A stretch of DNA of 64,000 nucleotides from Brevibacillus fluminis (GTDB lineage: Bacteria; Bacillota; Bacilli; Brevibacillales; Brevibacillaceae). The DNA is taken from the NCBI RefSeq assembly GCF_003710825.1, contig NZ_RHHQ01000023.1, positions 124,001 to 188,000 on the forward strand, written 5' to 3'. The notes beneath the pieces were generated by a model that saw only the letters and a program-made list of their open reading frames with translations, searched no databases and had not been told where the DNA came from. Shown here piece by piece: positions 26,225 through 34,750 of the stretch (position 1 is its first letter; each line of letters begins with the position of its first letter). A program made the translations under genes and the position numbers.

Positions 26225-27184
26225 TTACAACTCGACAGTGACACCGACCCCCAGCTCTTTGGCACGTCGATATACATGCAGTGCCACGCTGAGATCTTGA
26301 ACGGCAACACCAGTTGAATCAAACAGGGTGATTTCATGCGCGGATTGTCGCCCCGGCTTTTCTTTGCTGGTTAATTGGCCGATCTCCAGATAGGGTGTTT
26401 CCGGTTCAGCATTTTGCAGCTCGCCCATGCTTGTCGACTGTTCCCAAAGATCGCATACGACGATATCGAAAGCCCGATCAATCTCCAGCTCTCGTTTCCC
26501 TTTTGTATCGCTGCCCATTGCGTTAACATGGGTGCCTTCTCGCAACCAGGATGACTTGATAACCGGAGAAAAAGACGGAGTGGTGGTCACGACAATATCA
26601 GCTTGCTCCACCGCTTTTTGCGGACAATCCGTGTATCGTGCCGCAATCCCCTTTTGCCCAATCTCTTCGGCCAGTTTGCGCGATGATTCCTCCGTTTGAG
26701 AAAAAACAACCACCTCTTCAATGGGAAACATCTGCAGAAGAGCACTCAATTGGCTTCTGGCCTGTAACCCAGCTCCGATCAAAGTGACGGTTTTGCTGAC
26801 GCTGCGGGCTAAATATTTGGCCGCCACCGCTCCCGCTGCTCCTGTGCGCAAACTGGTTAGATGATTGGCATCCAAAAGGCACATCGGTTCACCCGTTTCC
26901 GGGTCCAAAAGCAGCATGGTGGATTGATGGTTTGCCTTTCCTTTGCTTCCGTTTGCTTTCCAGAACCCACCAGCCTTCAGACCCACTGATTTCTCGTCGA
27001 TTAAATAAGAAGATTTGATTCCAAAAATTCCGTTATGCTCCTCAATCAACTGACGAACAGCGGGAAACACGATACTCTTGTTTTCGTGCAGCTGAGTAAA
27101 CGCACTCTCGACAATCTGAATCGCCTCTTCCTGCGTTACGAGATCCTTGAATATTTCCTGGTTAATCACCAATACATTCCCCAT
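26225..27184 (-). CDS. ornithine cyclodeaminase / mu-crystallin family protein
   Basis: A 319-residue NAD(P)-binding protein with the Rossmann turn GAGLQARSQ and family motifs LKAGGFWK, MCLLDANHLTSLRTGAAGAVAAKYL and GSDTKGKRELE. The family covers ornithine cyclodeaminase, alanine dehydrogenase, ketimine reductase and D-arginine pathway DauB-type dehydrogenases. The specific reaction cannot be read from the sequence. The neighbouring D-threonine-aldolase-like gene and the YheO/DauR-like regulator favour an oxidative or reductive step in D-amino-acid or imine metabolism. Confidence 0.87.
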   Translation of the reverse strand: MGNVLVINQEIFKDLVTQEEAIQIVESAFTQLHENKSIVFPAVRQLIEEHNGIFGIKSSYLIDEKSVGLKAGGFWKANGSKGKANHQSTMLLLDPETGEPMCLLDANHLTSLRTGAAGAVAAKYLARSVSKTVTLIGAGLQARSQLSALLQMFPIEEVVVFSQTEESSRKLAEEIGQKGIAARYTDCPQKAVEQADIVVTTTPSFSPVIKSSWLREGTHVNAMGSDTKGKRELEIDRAFDIVVCDLWEQSTSMGELQNAEPETPYLEIGQLTSKEKPGRQSAHEITLFDSTGVAVQDLSVALHVYRRAKELGVGVTVEL

Positions 27185-27205
27185 GATTACACTCCCGCAT
27201 CTACT

Positions 27206-28306
27206 CTATTGATTGCATCCTCTAGCATGGACCTTGAACATTTTTTCAACCTTCCCATTCCTAATCGCATACGCCTGATCATAGAGATTGATGGTAGGGC
27301 ATACATGATTGGGAATCACTTCAATGCGTTCCCCAATGACAAGGCTGGTGCCAGGTACGATCACCGCATGCTCATCGGAAAGCCGCCGGATCAAAAGATC
27401 GGGATGGCCCTTCACGATACCAAAGCCTGACGTTTTCACTATGCCGCTTGAACGCTGGTCAATGGTAAACGACTTCGCCCCGGCATCGGCAACAATCCGC
27501 TCCACTCCGCTTTTCGATGTGACGGTGGCAAGTACGGTCGCCGCACAAAAATTGCTGTGCCCAAGAAAATACGCGTGCGCCGCATCGTAAAACACATAGG
27601 TTCCCGGTCTGATTTCGGTAATATCCGGTAAAATCTCGCCCCCAAGCTGACTTAACGTGCAGCCAATGCTTTTTTCGCACTGAATACCCCATTTGTCTTC
27701 AACACGCTTGGATGCTTCAATCAGATCCCGTTGGGCACGGAGTGAAATTCGCTTCAATTCCTCACGATCCACTGCGTGATAAGCATGACCTTCATGCGTA
27801 AATAGACCTGCAAGTGATACTTGAGTAAATCTTCCGACAATAAAATCTGCAAGTTTCACCGCTTCCGGCGATTCCAATCCGCAGCGATGTTGTCCTGTAT
27901 CTACCTCAATCATCAGACTTACGGGAACTTGATCTCCAAAAAAGGATGCGATTTGTTCCACCTGTTCAATCGAGTCGACCGCTACCCGAATCGTCGCCTT
28001 ACCGGCCAGCGTTCGCAGACGCTCCAGTTTCTTTTTGCCGACAATTTGTGTGGCGATGAAAATATTATCGATTCCCTCGGCTGCCATCGCTTCCGCTTCA
28101 CTGAGCTTTGCTACTGTAATTCCTGCGGCGCCATACTCGAGTTGCAAACGGGCGATGTCAGCCATCTTATGGGTTTTGGTATGTGGCCTCAGCTTCACCC
28201 CAGCAGCGTTGGCTTTCTCCTGCATGTGTTGCAGATTTTGCTCCAGACGGTCCAAATCCACTAACAGTGACGGCGTATCCAATTCTTCCAGCAACAACTC
28301 GCCCAT
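27206..28306 (-). CDS. D-threonine aldolase / D-serine dehydratase-like PLP enzyme (DSD1 family)
   Basis: A 366-residue fold-type III enzyme with an alanine racemase-like N-terminal barrel. The PLP lysine is probably Lys44 in RPHTKTHK, and the metal pair His334 and Cys336 is in the C-terminal HVCPTINL, as in D-threonine aldolases and eukaryotic-type D-serine dehydratases. Such enzymes act on beta-hydroxy D-amino acids and need a divalent metal. Gaps of 14 and 21 bases on either side place it right behind the YheO-like regulator. This is the clearest marker that block A handles D-amino acids. Confidence 0.9.
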   Translation of the reverse strand: MGELLLEELDTPSLLVDLDRLEQNLQHMQEKANAAGVKLRPHTKTHKMADIARLQLEYGAAGITVAKLSEAEAMAAEGIDNIFIATQIVGKKKLERLRTLAGKATIRVAVDSIEQVEQIASFFGDQVPVSLMIEVDTGQHRCGLESPEAVKLADFIVGRFTQVSLAGLFTHEGHAYHAVDREELKRISLRAQRDLIEASKRVEDKWGIQCEKSIGCTLSQLGGEILPDITEIRPGTYVFYDAAHAYFLGHSNFCAATVLATVTSKSGVERIVADAGAKSFTIDQRSSGIVKTSGFGIVKGHPDLLIRRLSDEHAVIVPGTSLVIGERIEVIPNHVCPTINLYDQAYAIRNGKVEKMFKVHARGCNQ

Positions 28307-28320
28307 TCTATCTAACCTCC

Positions 28321-28965
28321 TTACTCTTTTTGGCTTCGGATCTCATCCAGATAGCTGTAGAGGGTTACCTTTGATATCTTTAATTCAGCAGCTACCTTCT
28401 CCATTGCCCCTTTGATCAGGAATATCCCTTTTTTGTCCATAAACTGAACAATCTGCAGCTTTGCATCTTTATCCAACTCATCCACTTCTTTTTCGGTTAT
28501 CATCCGGGTGATCAGATTGTCGACAATCTCCCAGACGTTTCCAACCACGTCTACCTCCCCTTCTTCAAGTGGCTCCTCATCCATGCGGATAAAATCTTCT
28601 ATGAAATTTTTCATATCCACCATCGGTTCAATATCAACGTTGATGCAAAGTGCCCCAATCGCTTCCCCTTTTGCATCGCGCAGTAAAACAGTCGTCGATT
28701 TAATTGTTCGTTTATCTTCGGTTTCTGTACGATAATTCGCTACGACATCGTTTTGCAGCTTTTGAGAAAGCAGCACTTGGGTAATCAAATGGTTGAACGG
28801 CTGCCCAACGGCACGCCCAGTCACATGATTGTTTACCGTATAAATAACGGAGGACTGTGGCGTGCTTAAATCGTGTAGAACTACTTCGCAGACTCGTCCA
28901 AACGTCTGCGCGATCGCATCCGCAATCGGTATATAGCGTTTTAACTCTTCACTGTATTTTCCCAT
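28321..28965 (-). CDS. YheO/DauR-like PAS-domain transcriptional regulator
   Basis: A 214-residue protein. The N-terminal YheO-type PAS domain (RYIPIADAIAQTFG, EVVLHDLSTPQSSVIY, GEAIGALCINVDIEPM) is followed by an HTH_22 DNA-binding end (AMEKVAAELKISKVTLYSYLDEIR). The family includes DauR, the repressor of D-arginine catabolism in Pseudomonas. It is the first gene of block A, with its own promoter at 29013-29040, so it probably controls itself and the downstream operon in response to an amino-acid ligand. Confidence 0.9.
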   Translation of the reverse strand: MGKYSEELKRYIPIADAIAQTFGRVCEVVLHDLSTPQSSVIYTVNNHVTGRAVGQPFNHLITQVLLSQKLQNDVVANYRTETEDKRTIKSTTVLLRDAKGEAIGALCINVDIEPMVDMKNFIEDFIRMDEEPLEEGEVDVVGNVWEIVDNLITRMITEKEVDELDKDAKLQIVQFMDKKGIFLIKGAMEKVAAELKISKVTLYSYLDEIRSQKE

Positions 28966-29012
28966 GTTTCACACTCCGCTTTTGGATATTCCATGTACAC
29001 CTGTTACTTTGA

Positions 29013-29040
29013 ATTATAGTTGGGCGCATAAAAAAATCAA
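29013..29040 (-). promoter_or_regulatory. sigma-A promoter of the block A operon
   Basis: On the minus strand TTGATT (29035-29040), 16 bases, TATAAT (29013-29018), about 50 bases before the YheO-like ATG. The A/T-rich DNA upstream (29041-29160) has no gene. Operators of the YheO-like protein would be expected here, but I see no clear palindrome. Confidence 0.7.
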
Positions 29041-29198
29041 GACATTTATATAATTTTTTCTATATTTTGTGGAAATTTTCGTCCTAAAACACGGTTTTTA
29101 TATAAAAAGTCCTATGTAAAATCCTTTTATCAATAACTTTTTATACAAACGACCATTAGTACCACTCCCCCATCCAATCGGAACACAAATTCAGAAAC

Positions 29199-29225
29199 AC
29201 AAAAAGACACCCTATTGTGGTGTCT
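29199..29225 (-). terminator. intrinsic terminator upstream of block A
   Basis: On the minus strand AGACACC pairs with GGTGTCT, followed by TTTTTG. It would isolate block A from transcripts coming from block B. Confidence 0.7.
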
Positions 29226-29468
29226 CGTTCTCGTCGTTTATTCTGATTACCCCGTCCGGCTAAGATAAGCTTCCAGCAGCGCTATTCGCTCTGGCCAACT
29301 TCGATCCCGCTGAGTTCTCTGTTCAGTACCTTAGAACTCTCCTTTTCGGTATAGTTGTGGTTCGCGACATGAAATAAATAAAGGCCATTTTGGCCCCTCT
29401 TCAGCTATAAGTGATTCAATGAAATCAATAATAATCAACTGTATGTATAATTATTTACTGAAAGCAAA

Positions 29469-29486
29469 AAGGACCCGAAGGTCCCT
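29469..29486 (-). terminator. terminator of block B (UUCG tetraloop)
   Basis: On the minus strand GGACC, TTCG loop, GGTCC, then TTTTTG: a compact, stable intrinsic terminator about 110 bases past the last gene of block B. The stretch 29226-29468 between this and the previous terminator has no recognisable gene. Confidence 0.85.
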
Positions 29487-29592
29487 ATTCATTGCCGGCA
29501 GTACCAGATACACCCTCGCAAATCTCTTCATTTTCCAGATTGACTCCCGCCTCATACATGGCAGAGAACTCAATATCCTACCTGAACGAATG

Positions 29593-31233
29593 TCATTCGT
29601 TCACCCACATATCCTGGATGTCCAAAGTCGCTAACGGATTAGGCTTGACCCCTTGAATGCGATTGTTGATAACCTGGAACGTTTTCGCAGAATATAGCGG
29701 AATCCAATAAGCTTCATCAACTACAAGCTTCTGGATGTCTGCATACGCTTGCTTTCGTTCTGTATTATCCATTGTTGTTGCGCCTTTTTCCAGCAGGCTG
29801 TCCAGCTCCTTATTGTGGATGCGGAAAAAATTCAAGCCGCCGATTTGATTGGAATTCATGAGCAGATTCAAAATATCGGGGTCATTGCTTCCATGATCCG
29901 TCGCCAGCAAATCAAACGCGCCTTTTACTGCTTGCGCTGAGGCCGTGGCCATTTCATAGCTTTGGATTTTTAGATCGACACCAATTTCTTTCAGCATGCT
30001 TTGCACAAGCTGATTTCCTGGCTTAGGATTGTCGATCATCATCATGAGGCTGAGCTCTTTCCCATCCTTTTCCCTAATTCCTCGCTCGTTGGTTTTCCAA
30101 CCTGCCTCCTCTAGCAATCGCATGGCTTCCTCTTTGTTATACTTGTAGCCGTATTGCTCCACTGCCGGATCGTAACCAACCATGGTTGGCGGTATAGGTC
30201 CGTAGACAGGCACTCCTTCTCCCTTCAGGTCCGCGGCGATCAGCGCTTCCTTGTTGATTGCCAGATTCAGAGCTTTACGTACGTTGAGATCTTGCAAAAT
30301 TTCATTTTCCATATTCATTCCGATAAAGTTCTCAACTGGCGGCGTCCCTTCCATAACGGTGAATTTCTTATCATTCTTGTACTTCTTCACGTCTTTTGCA
30401 GGTACGTTCGCGATATCAATCGTTCCACTGTCAAGCGCAGCCATCAGCGTCTGATTGTCTTTGATAAACTTGATAACGAGCCGATCTGGCCGCACAGGGC
30501 CTTTGTTCTCAACAAACGGAGGTGCCCATTGATAGTCATCGTTTCGTTTCAGCGTAATGGATTCCCCCGTCTTCCAGCTCTCGAACTTCCACGGTCCCAC
30601 TCCCACTGGATTTCGTCCATAATTATTTCCGTATTTCTTTACCGCCTCCATCGATACAGGCTGATGGTATCCTCCATAGGTCAAGGCACTAAGCAGCGGA
30701 GCAGAAGATTGTTTCAATTGAAAAATCAGAGTAGAATCATCGGGTGCAGAAATGGACTGGATCAAAGCTAACTCTTGTCCGGTAAGCGGTGAAGCAGTTT
30801 TGGGGTCCATTGCCCGCTCCATGCTTTGCTTGATGGATGATGCCGTCAGCGGTGTTCCATCATGAAACTTCACCCCCGGGCGAAGCTTGAACGACCAGGT
30901 CTTTCCATCCTTGGAAATCGTGTACGATTCAGCCAGGTTCGGCTTCAGCTCTAAGGTGTATGGGTCCATAACCATCAAGGCTCCTCCCAGAAAACCGCCT
31001 ACGAAGTTGCCGGCTGATATGGCTGTTTTTTGCGGATCTAACGTATCCGGCTCCGCTTGGTACCCGATTGTGATTGTTCCTCCCGTTTTTGGCGTCAGGC
31101 TGACATTCGTATTTGACTGTTGATCGGCCGTTTCTACTGATGGGGGTGCAGAAGTACATCCCACTGTAGAAATGGCGAGTAAACATGCAAACAACATAAA
31201 TCCTTTGCGAAAATCCAAGCGCTTTCGTAACAT
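29593..31233 (-). CDS. peptide-binding lipoprotein (SBP family 5), last gene of block B
   Basis: A 546-residue lipoprotein (lipobox TVGC, Cys26) with TITIGYQAEPDTLDPQKTA and the peptide-binding-protein landmark YGRNPVGVGPWKFESWKTGE. That landmark is shared almost exactly with the binding protein at 41194, which opens the same operon, so the two are paralogues. AGGAGG lies six bases before the ATG. The C-terminus ends in a small palindrome that contains the stop codon (GAACGAATGACATTCGTTC), followed by the terminator at 29469. It delivers peptides to the OppBCDF system encoded upstream in the operon. Confidence 0.9.
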   Translation of the reverse strand: MLRKRLDFRKGFMLFACLLAISTVGCTSAPPSVETADQQSNTNVSLTPKTGGTITIGYQAEPDTLDPQKTAISAGNFVGGFLGGALMVMDPYTLELKPNLAESYTISKDGKTWSFKLRPGVKFHDGTPLTASSIKQSMERAMDPKTASPLTGQELALIQSISAPDDSTLIFQLKQSSAPLLSALTYGGYHQPVSMEAVKKYGNNYGRNPVGVGPWKFESWKTGESITLKRNDDYQWAPPFVENKGPVRPDRLVIKFIKDNQTLMAALDSGTIDIANVPAKDVKKYKNDKKFTVMEGTPPVENFIGMNMENEILQDLNVRKALNLAINKEALIAADLKGEGVPVYGPIPPTMVGYDPAVEQYGYKYNKEEAMRLLEEAGWKTNERGIREKDGKELSLMMMIDNPKPGNQLVQSMLKEIGVDLKIQSYEMATASAQAVKGAFDLLATDHGSNDPDILNLLMNSNQIGGLNFFRIHNKELDSLLEKGATTMDNTERKQAYADIQKLVVDEAYWIPLYSAKTFQVINNRIQGVKPNPLATLDIQDMWVNE

Positions 31234-31279
31234 TGTGTGCCTCCTAGTTCATGCGTTGCCAGTTTTAGTAGCGCATCAT

Positions 31280-32293
31280 TTATTTCCAGACTTCTTGATA
31301 CACTCGGATAAAGTTTTTGCCCATGATTAGCTCGATGGCTTCATCTGAATACCCTCTTTTGGCAAGTGCCTTGGAAATCCCCGGTACTTGGATGTGTCCT
31401 TTTACTACGTCAAAATCTTTGCGCGAAGCCTGCGCGATCACATCAGGCGATTCGTACTTCATGAATGGCTCGATTATATCCAGGCCGATTCCGACATGCT
31501 CTACTCCAACAAGCGCAGCTATATGGTCTACATGGTCCAGCAAGCCCTCGAGATTTGAATCGTCATCATCATCTGCTACAAAAATATTTACACCATTCAT
31601 GCCGATCACCCCATTGGTAGAAGCGATCGCCTTGATTTGTTCGTCTGTCAGATTGCGCATAGAGTCCACAAGTGACCGACAGTTGGAATGGGAGGCGATG
31701 ATTGGCTTTTTGGCGATCTCCACAACATCCCAGAAGCCTTCATCGTTTAGATGGCTCACATCGATGATCATCCCCATCGCTTCTGCCTCTTCAACCAGTC
31801 GCACGCCAAATTCGGTTAGTCCCCCTTTTTTCCCCTCACGCACAGGAGAAAAGTGGCTGCCGTCTCCAACGAAGTTGCGTCGGCTCCAGACAAGTCCCAT
31901 AAAACGTACGCCAAGCTCATAGAAGATGCGGAGCATACTCAAATCGTTGTACAATGGTTCTGCACCTTCCAAAGAAAGGACAAAGCCGACTTTCCCCGCT
32001 TTTTTTGCATTTTCGATATCATCCACACTTTTACATACCATGATTTTGTCAGGTGATTCATCCGCCTCTGCATGCAACGCACTTATTTGCTGGAGCGCCT
32101 TTCGCAAGCCCATCTCTGGCAAAAATTTGTTTTCGATATAAATTGCAGCGACGATGGTATGTACCCCGCCTGCCACAAAACCAGGTAAATAGTCCGATAC
32201 AATGACGTTTCTTTTGCCATGCTCCCGTTGGATTGCCACATCCATCAGCAGATCAAAATGAGCATCAATTACGTGTGTCATGCGCTTTTCCAT
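31280..32293 (-). CDS. M19 family zinc dipeptidase (second copy)
   Basis: A 337-residue M19 dipeptidase: His and Asp in VIDAHFD, Glu in LSLEGAEPLY, His in IDVSHLNDEGF, and SHSNCRSLVD. It is more distant from the copy at 25257 than recent duplicates would be. Members cleave dipeptides, often with tolerance for a D-residue at the C-terminus. The start may be 32293 or the ATG at 32281. It lies between the TolC-like gene and the second binding protein in block B; there are 115 bases to the TolC-like gene, mostly A/T-rich with no clear promoter. Confidence 0.9.
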   Translation of the reverse strand: MEKRMTHVIDAHFDLLMDVAIQREHGKRNVIVSDYLPGFVAGGVHTIVAAIYIENKFLPEMGLRKALQQISALHAEADESPDKIMVCKSVDDIENAKKAGKVGFVLSLEGAEPLYNDLSMLRIFYELGVRFMGLVWSRRNFVGDGSHFSPVREGKKGGLTEFGVRLVEEAEAMGMIIDVSHLNDEGFWDVVEIAKKPIIASHSNCRSLVDSMRNLTDEQIKAIASTNGVIGMNGVNIFVADDDDDSNLEGLLDHVDHIAALVGVEHVGIGLDIIEPFMKYESPDVIAQASRKDFDVVKGHIQVPGISKALAKRGYSDEAIELIMGKNFIRVYQEVWK

Positions 32294-32408
32294 CTCCTTT
32301 TCCTTGGCTTTCTCATTTATCTCAAATTTTCAGCAAAAAGGGGTTTTTAAACACAGCGAATATTCAAAATATAAAAACAATAAATAACAGTAACCTTATT
32401 GAACTCAC

Positions 32409-33524
32409 TCATTGAAAATTTGCTCTAATATGATTGAAATCATTCCTTGCTGCTACGTAATGATCCTCCAGTTTTGCTAACTCCTGCTCCGACTGTAGAA
32501 CATCACCGATGCTAGCCGTTCCCTGCTTAAATCGAGAGATCCTCTGGTCATAGTTCTCGCTTGCGAGCTTTACTGCATGTTTGCATGTTTGCAGTAATTG
32601 ATATCCGTCGCGATATTTTTGATACAGGGTGTATACCGCATATACATCCTCTTTTTTTGAATGCTCCAGCTCGACTTTTAATTTTTCCAAATTGTTTGTC
32701 GCGATTTTCCCATAAAAAGTTGATACAGCAGAATATTTGTTGATCAACGCTACTCGTAACTGTGCGATCTCCATATCTCCTTTTGTTTGAGCGATAGCAA
32801 ATGAATCGGTTTGTAATGAAGCGATCGCATCTTCAAATGAAATGGGAGGGTCTTCAGTTGTCACTTCATCTTCAGTCGGGAACAGCCATTCTTTCTGCGC
32901 ATCTACGCCCAATATTTCATTTTGCTTGATTTTTGTCTCTCCCCACGTGCTTTGAGCCTCAAACCATTCAACTTTTGCAATCGATGCAATTGCTTCTGCC
33001 TGCATAACATCTACGTTAGACACAGTCGTGTTCTTACTGCTAGTTGCGTTTTCTTTTGCCATTTGGACCAATTCATTCACTCTGTTGTAACGGCGCTTTT
33101 TCGATTCCCGTTCGGAATATGCCTGTAATAAATCGTAATAGGAGAGTATGGCCTTTCCCCTTAAATCTGCCTCTACAGATTCTTTGTAAAGTTTACTGAT
33201 CCGAGCATCCATTGCACTTTGTGCTTCTGTCACATATTTTTGTTCAGCAAATTCCAACGAATCAATTGAATCAGCACCAATGTTGCGCAGCTGTGATTTT
33301 ACAATTCGTGCATTTACATCGTCATTTTCAGCATCAAGGCTGGCCAATGCCACTTCAGAATCAGCGGCGTTTACTAGTTTGATAGCCTTTTCGATCGTTA
33401 ATATTTCTGCATTTTGTTGTGGCTGGGTTGTTTCGGCAGCTATGCTCGGTACTGCTGTAGAGAAACTGAAAGACACTAGAGAAATGAAGGAAACAATCCA
33501 AGGAAACTTTACTCTTATTGTCAT
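32409..33524 (-). CDS. TolC family (OEP-like) protein in a Gram-positive setting
   Basis: A 371-residue secreted protein: signal peptide (WIVSFISLVSFSFSTAVPSIAAE) then long alpha-helical stretches with the outer-membrane-efflux-protein repeat pattern (ILSYYDLLQAYSERE, DVMQAEAIASIAKVEWFEA, YDQRISRFKQGTASIGDVLQSEQEL). In Gram-negative bacteria TolC forms outer-membrane exit ducts. This organism seems to have a single membrane, so the protein probably sits outside the cell as a coiled-coil scaffold or partner of an unknown exporter; no HlyD-like adaptor gene is next to it. It lies inside a peptide-uptake operon, which is odd. The family is clear; the function is unknown. Confidence 0.8.
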   Translation of the reverse strand: MTIRVKFPWIVSFISLVSFSFSTAVPSIAAETTQPQQNAEILTIEKAIKLVNAADSEVALASLDAENDDVNARIVKSQLRNIGADSIDSLEFAEQKYVTEAQSAMDARISKLYKESVEADLRGKAILSYYDLLQAYSERESKKRRYNRVNELVQMAKENATSSKNTTVSNVDVMQAEAIASIAKVEWFEAQSTWGETKIKQNEILGVDAQKEWLFPTEDEVTTEDPPISFEDAIASLQTDSFAIAQTKGDMEIAQLRVALINKYSAVSTFYGKIATNNLEKLKVELEHSKKEDVYAVYTLYQKYRDGYQLLQTCKHAVKLASENYDQRISRFKQGTASIGDVLQSEQELAKLEDHYVAARNDFNHIRANFQ

Positions 33525-33554
33525 TCATCTATCACCCTCACCATGTTTGATAGA

Positions 33555-33585
33555 GGCAAGGCTGTCTATTTTGCCCAGCCTTGCC
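33555..33585 (-). other. stable mRNA hairpin between the M29 peptidase and TolC-like genes
   Basis: GGCAAGGCTG pairs perfectly with CAGCCTTGCC around an 11-base loop. No T-run follows, so it may stabilise or process the operon mRNA or act as a weak attenuator. Confidence 0.5.
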
Positions 33586-33615
33586 ATACGTTCCTTTGAA
33601 AAACAACCGTTTCGA

Positions 33616-34722
33616 CTAGACTAGGTTTTCAGGATTCAACTGTTCTAATTCTGGGATAACGAACCGTCCATCTTTTCGGATCAACCGATCGTCGAACCAG
33701 ATCTCTCCCCCACCATACTCCGGACGTTGGTTCATGACCATATCCCAGTGAATCATGGAATTGTTACCATTTGGAGCAATGTCATAGCATTGTCCCGGTG
33801 TGAAGTGGAAGCTGCCATCAATTTTTTCGTCAAATAAGATATCCTTCATGGGTTCCCGAATGAAAGGATGTACCCCCAGTGCGAACTCGCCAATAAACCG
33901 AGCACCTTCATCCGTATCCAAAATGCCCGTCAATCGCTTCGTATCATTAGCTGTCGCATTCACGATCTTCCCGTTTGCAAACTCCAGACGAACATTTTCA
34001 AACGTAAAGCCTTGATAAGGAGATGGCGTGTTAAATGTGATGACACCGTTCACCGAATCTCGTACCGGAGCAGTAAATATTTCTCCGTCGGGTATGTTCT
34101 TTTCTCCCGCACACGGAATTGCTGGGATGCCTTTGATCGAAAAGGTAAGCTCGGTGCCTGGTCCGATTATTTTCACTCTGTCTGTTCTTTCCATCAGCTC
34201 CTGCAGTGGAAGCATGGCTTTTGCCATCCTAGCGTAATCCATCGTGCATACATCAAAGTAGAATTGTTCAAAAGCTTCAGTACTCTTGTTTGCCAGCTGA
34301 GCCACAGATGGATTGGGATAACGGAGATAGACCCATTTTTTCTGGAGACGAACCTCTCGCACCGATTTGGTAAAGGAAGCGGACAGCTTCAACTGCTCAT
34401 CTGGCACATCGGACAGTTCATTGATATTTTTCCCGCCATCGATGATGATATAGGCTTGCATCTTCTCCATCTGATAGCGATCAATCTCAGCCAAAGTCCG
34501 GAACTGTTCCGTGGTTCCTTCCAGCAACAGCTGGCGATTTATGCTGGTATCTCGCAAGTTTACAAAAGGATGTCCTCCCGCTTTATGGACAGCTTTCACA
34601 AGCTCTTTGATCAGAGCCGTGTCGATTTCAATCGCTTCAATCAGTACATTGTCCCCTGGCTGTACATGAGTAGAGTAGTTCACTAGCACATCCGCCAATT
34701 TGGTAAGTCGTGAGTCCAACAT
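33616..34722 (-). CDS. M29 family aminopeptidase (AmpS/aminopeptidase T type)
   Basis: A 368-residue metallo-aminopeptidase of the thermophilic aminopeptidase family M29. Landmarks are FVNLRDTSINRQLL, YIIIDGGKNINELSD, TFENVRLEFANGKIV, GARFIGEFALGVHPFI and IHWDMVMNQRPEYGGGEIWFDD, which carry the metal-ligand residues. It removes N-terminal residues from peptides in the cytosol. It follows oppF in block B by 28 bases, so its substrates are probably imported oligopeptides. Confidence 0.92.
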   Translation of the reverse strand: MLDSRLTKLADVLVNYSTHVQPGDNVLIEAIEIDTALIKELVKAVHKAGGHPFVNLRDTSINRQLLLEGTTEQFRTLAEIDRYQMEKMQAYIIIDGGKNINELSDVPDEQLKLSASFTKSVREVRLQKKWVYLRYPNPSVAQLANKSTEAFEQFYFDVCTMDYARMAKAMLPLQELMERTDRVKIIGPGTELTFSIKGIPAIPCAGEKNIPDGEIFTAPVRDSVNGVITFNTPSPYQGFTFENVRLEFANGKIVNATANDTKRLTGILDTDEGARFIGEFALGVHPFIREPMKDILFDEKIDGSFHFTPGQCYDIAPNGNNSMIHWDMVMNQRPEYGGGEIWFDDRLIRKDGRFVIPELEQLNPENLV

Positions 34723-34750
34723 TGATCACTGACACCTCCGCAATCTTTTT

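Noticed and set aside
33868-34686. 272-residue plus-strand ORF opposite the M29 aminopeptidase
   Set aside because: Shadow of the real gene on the other strand; no family resemblance.
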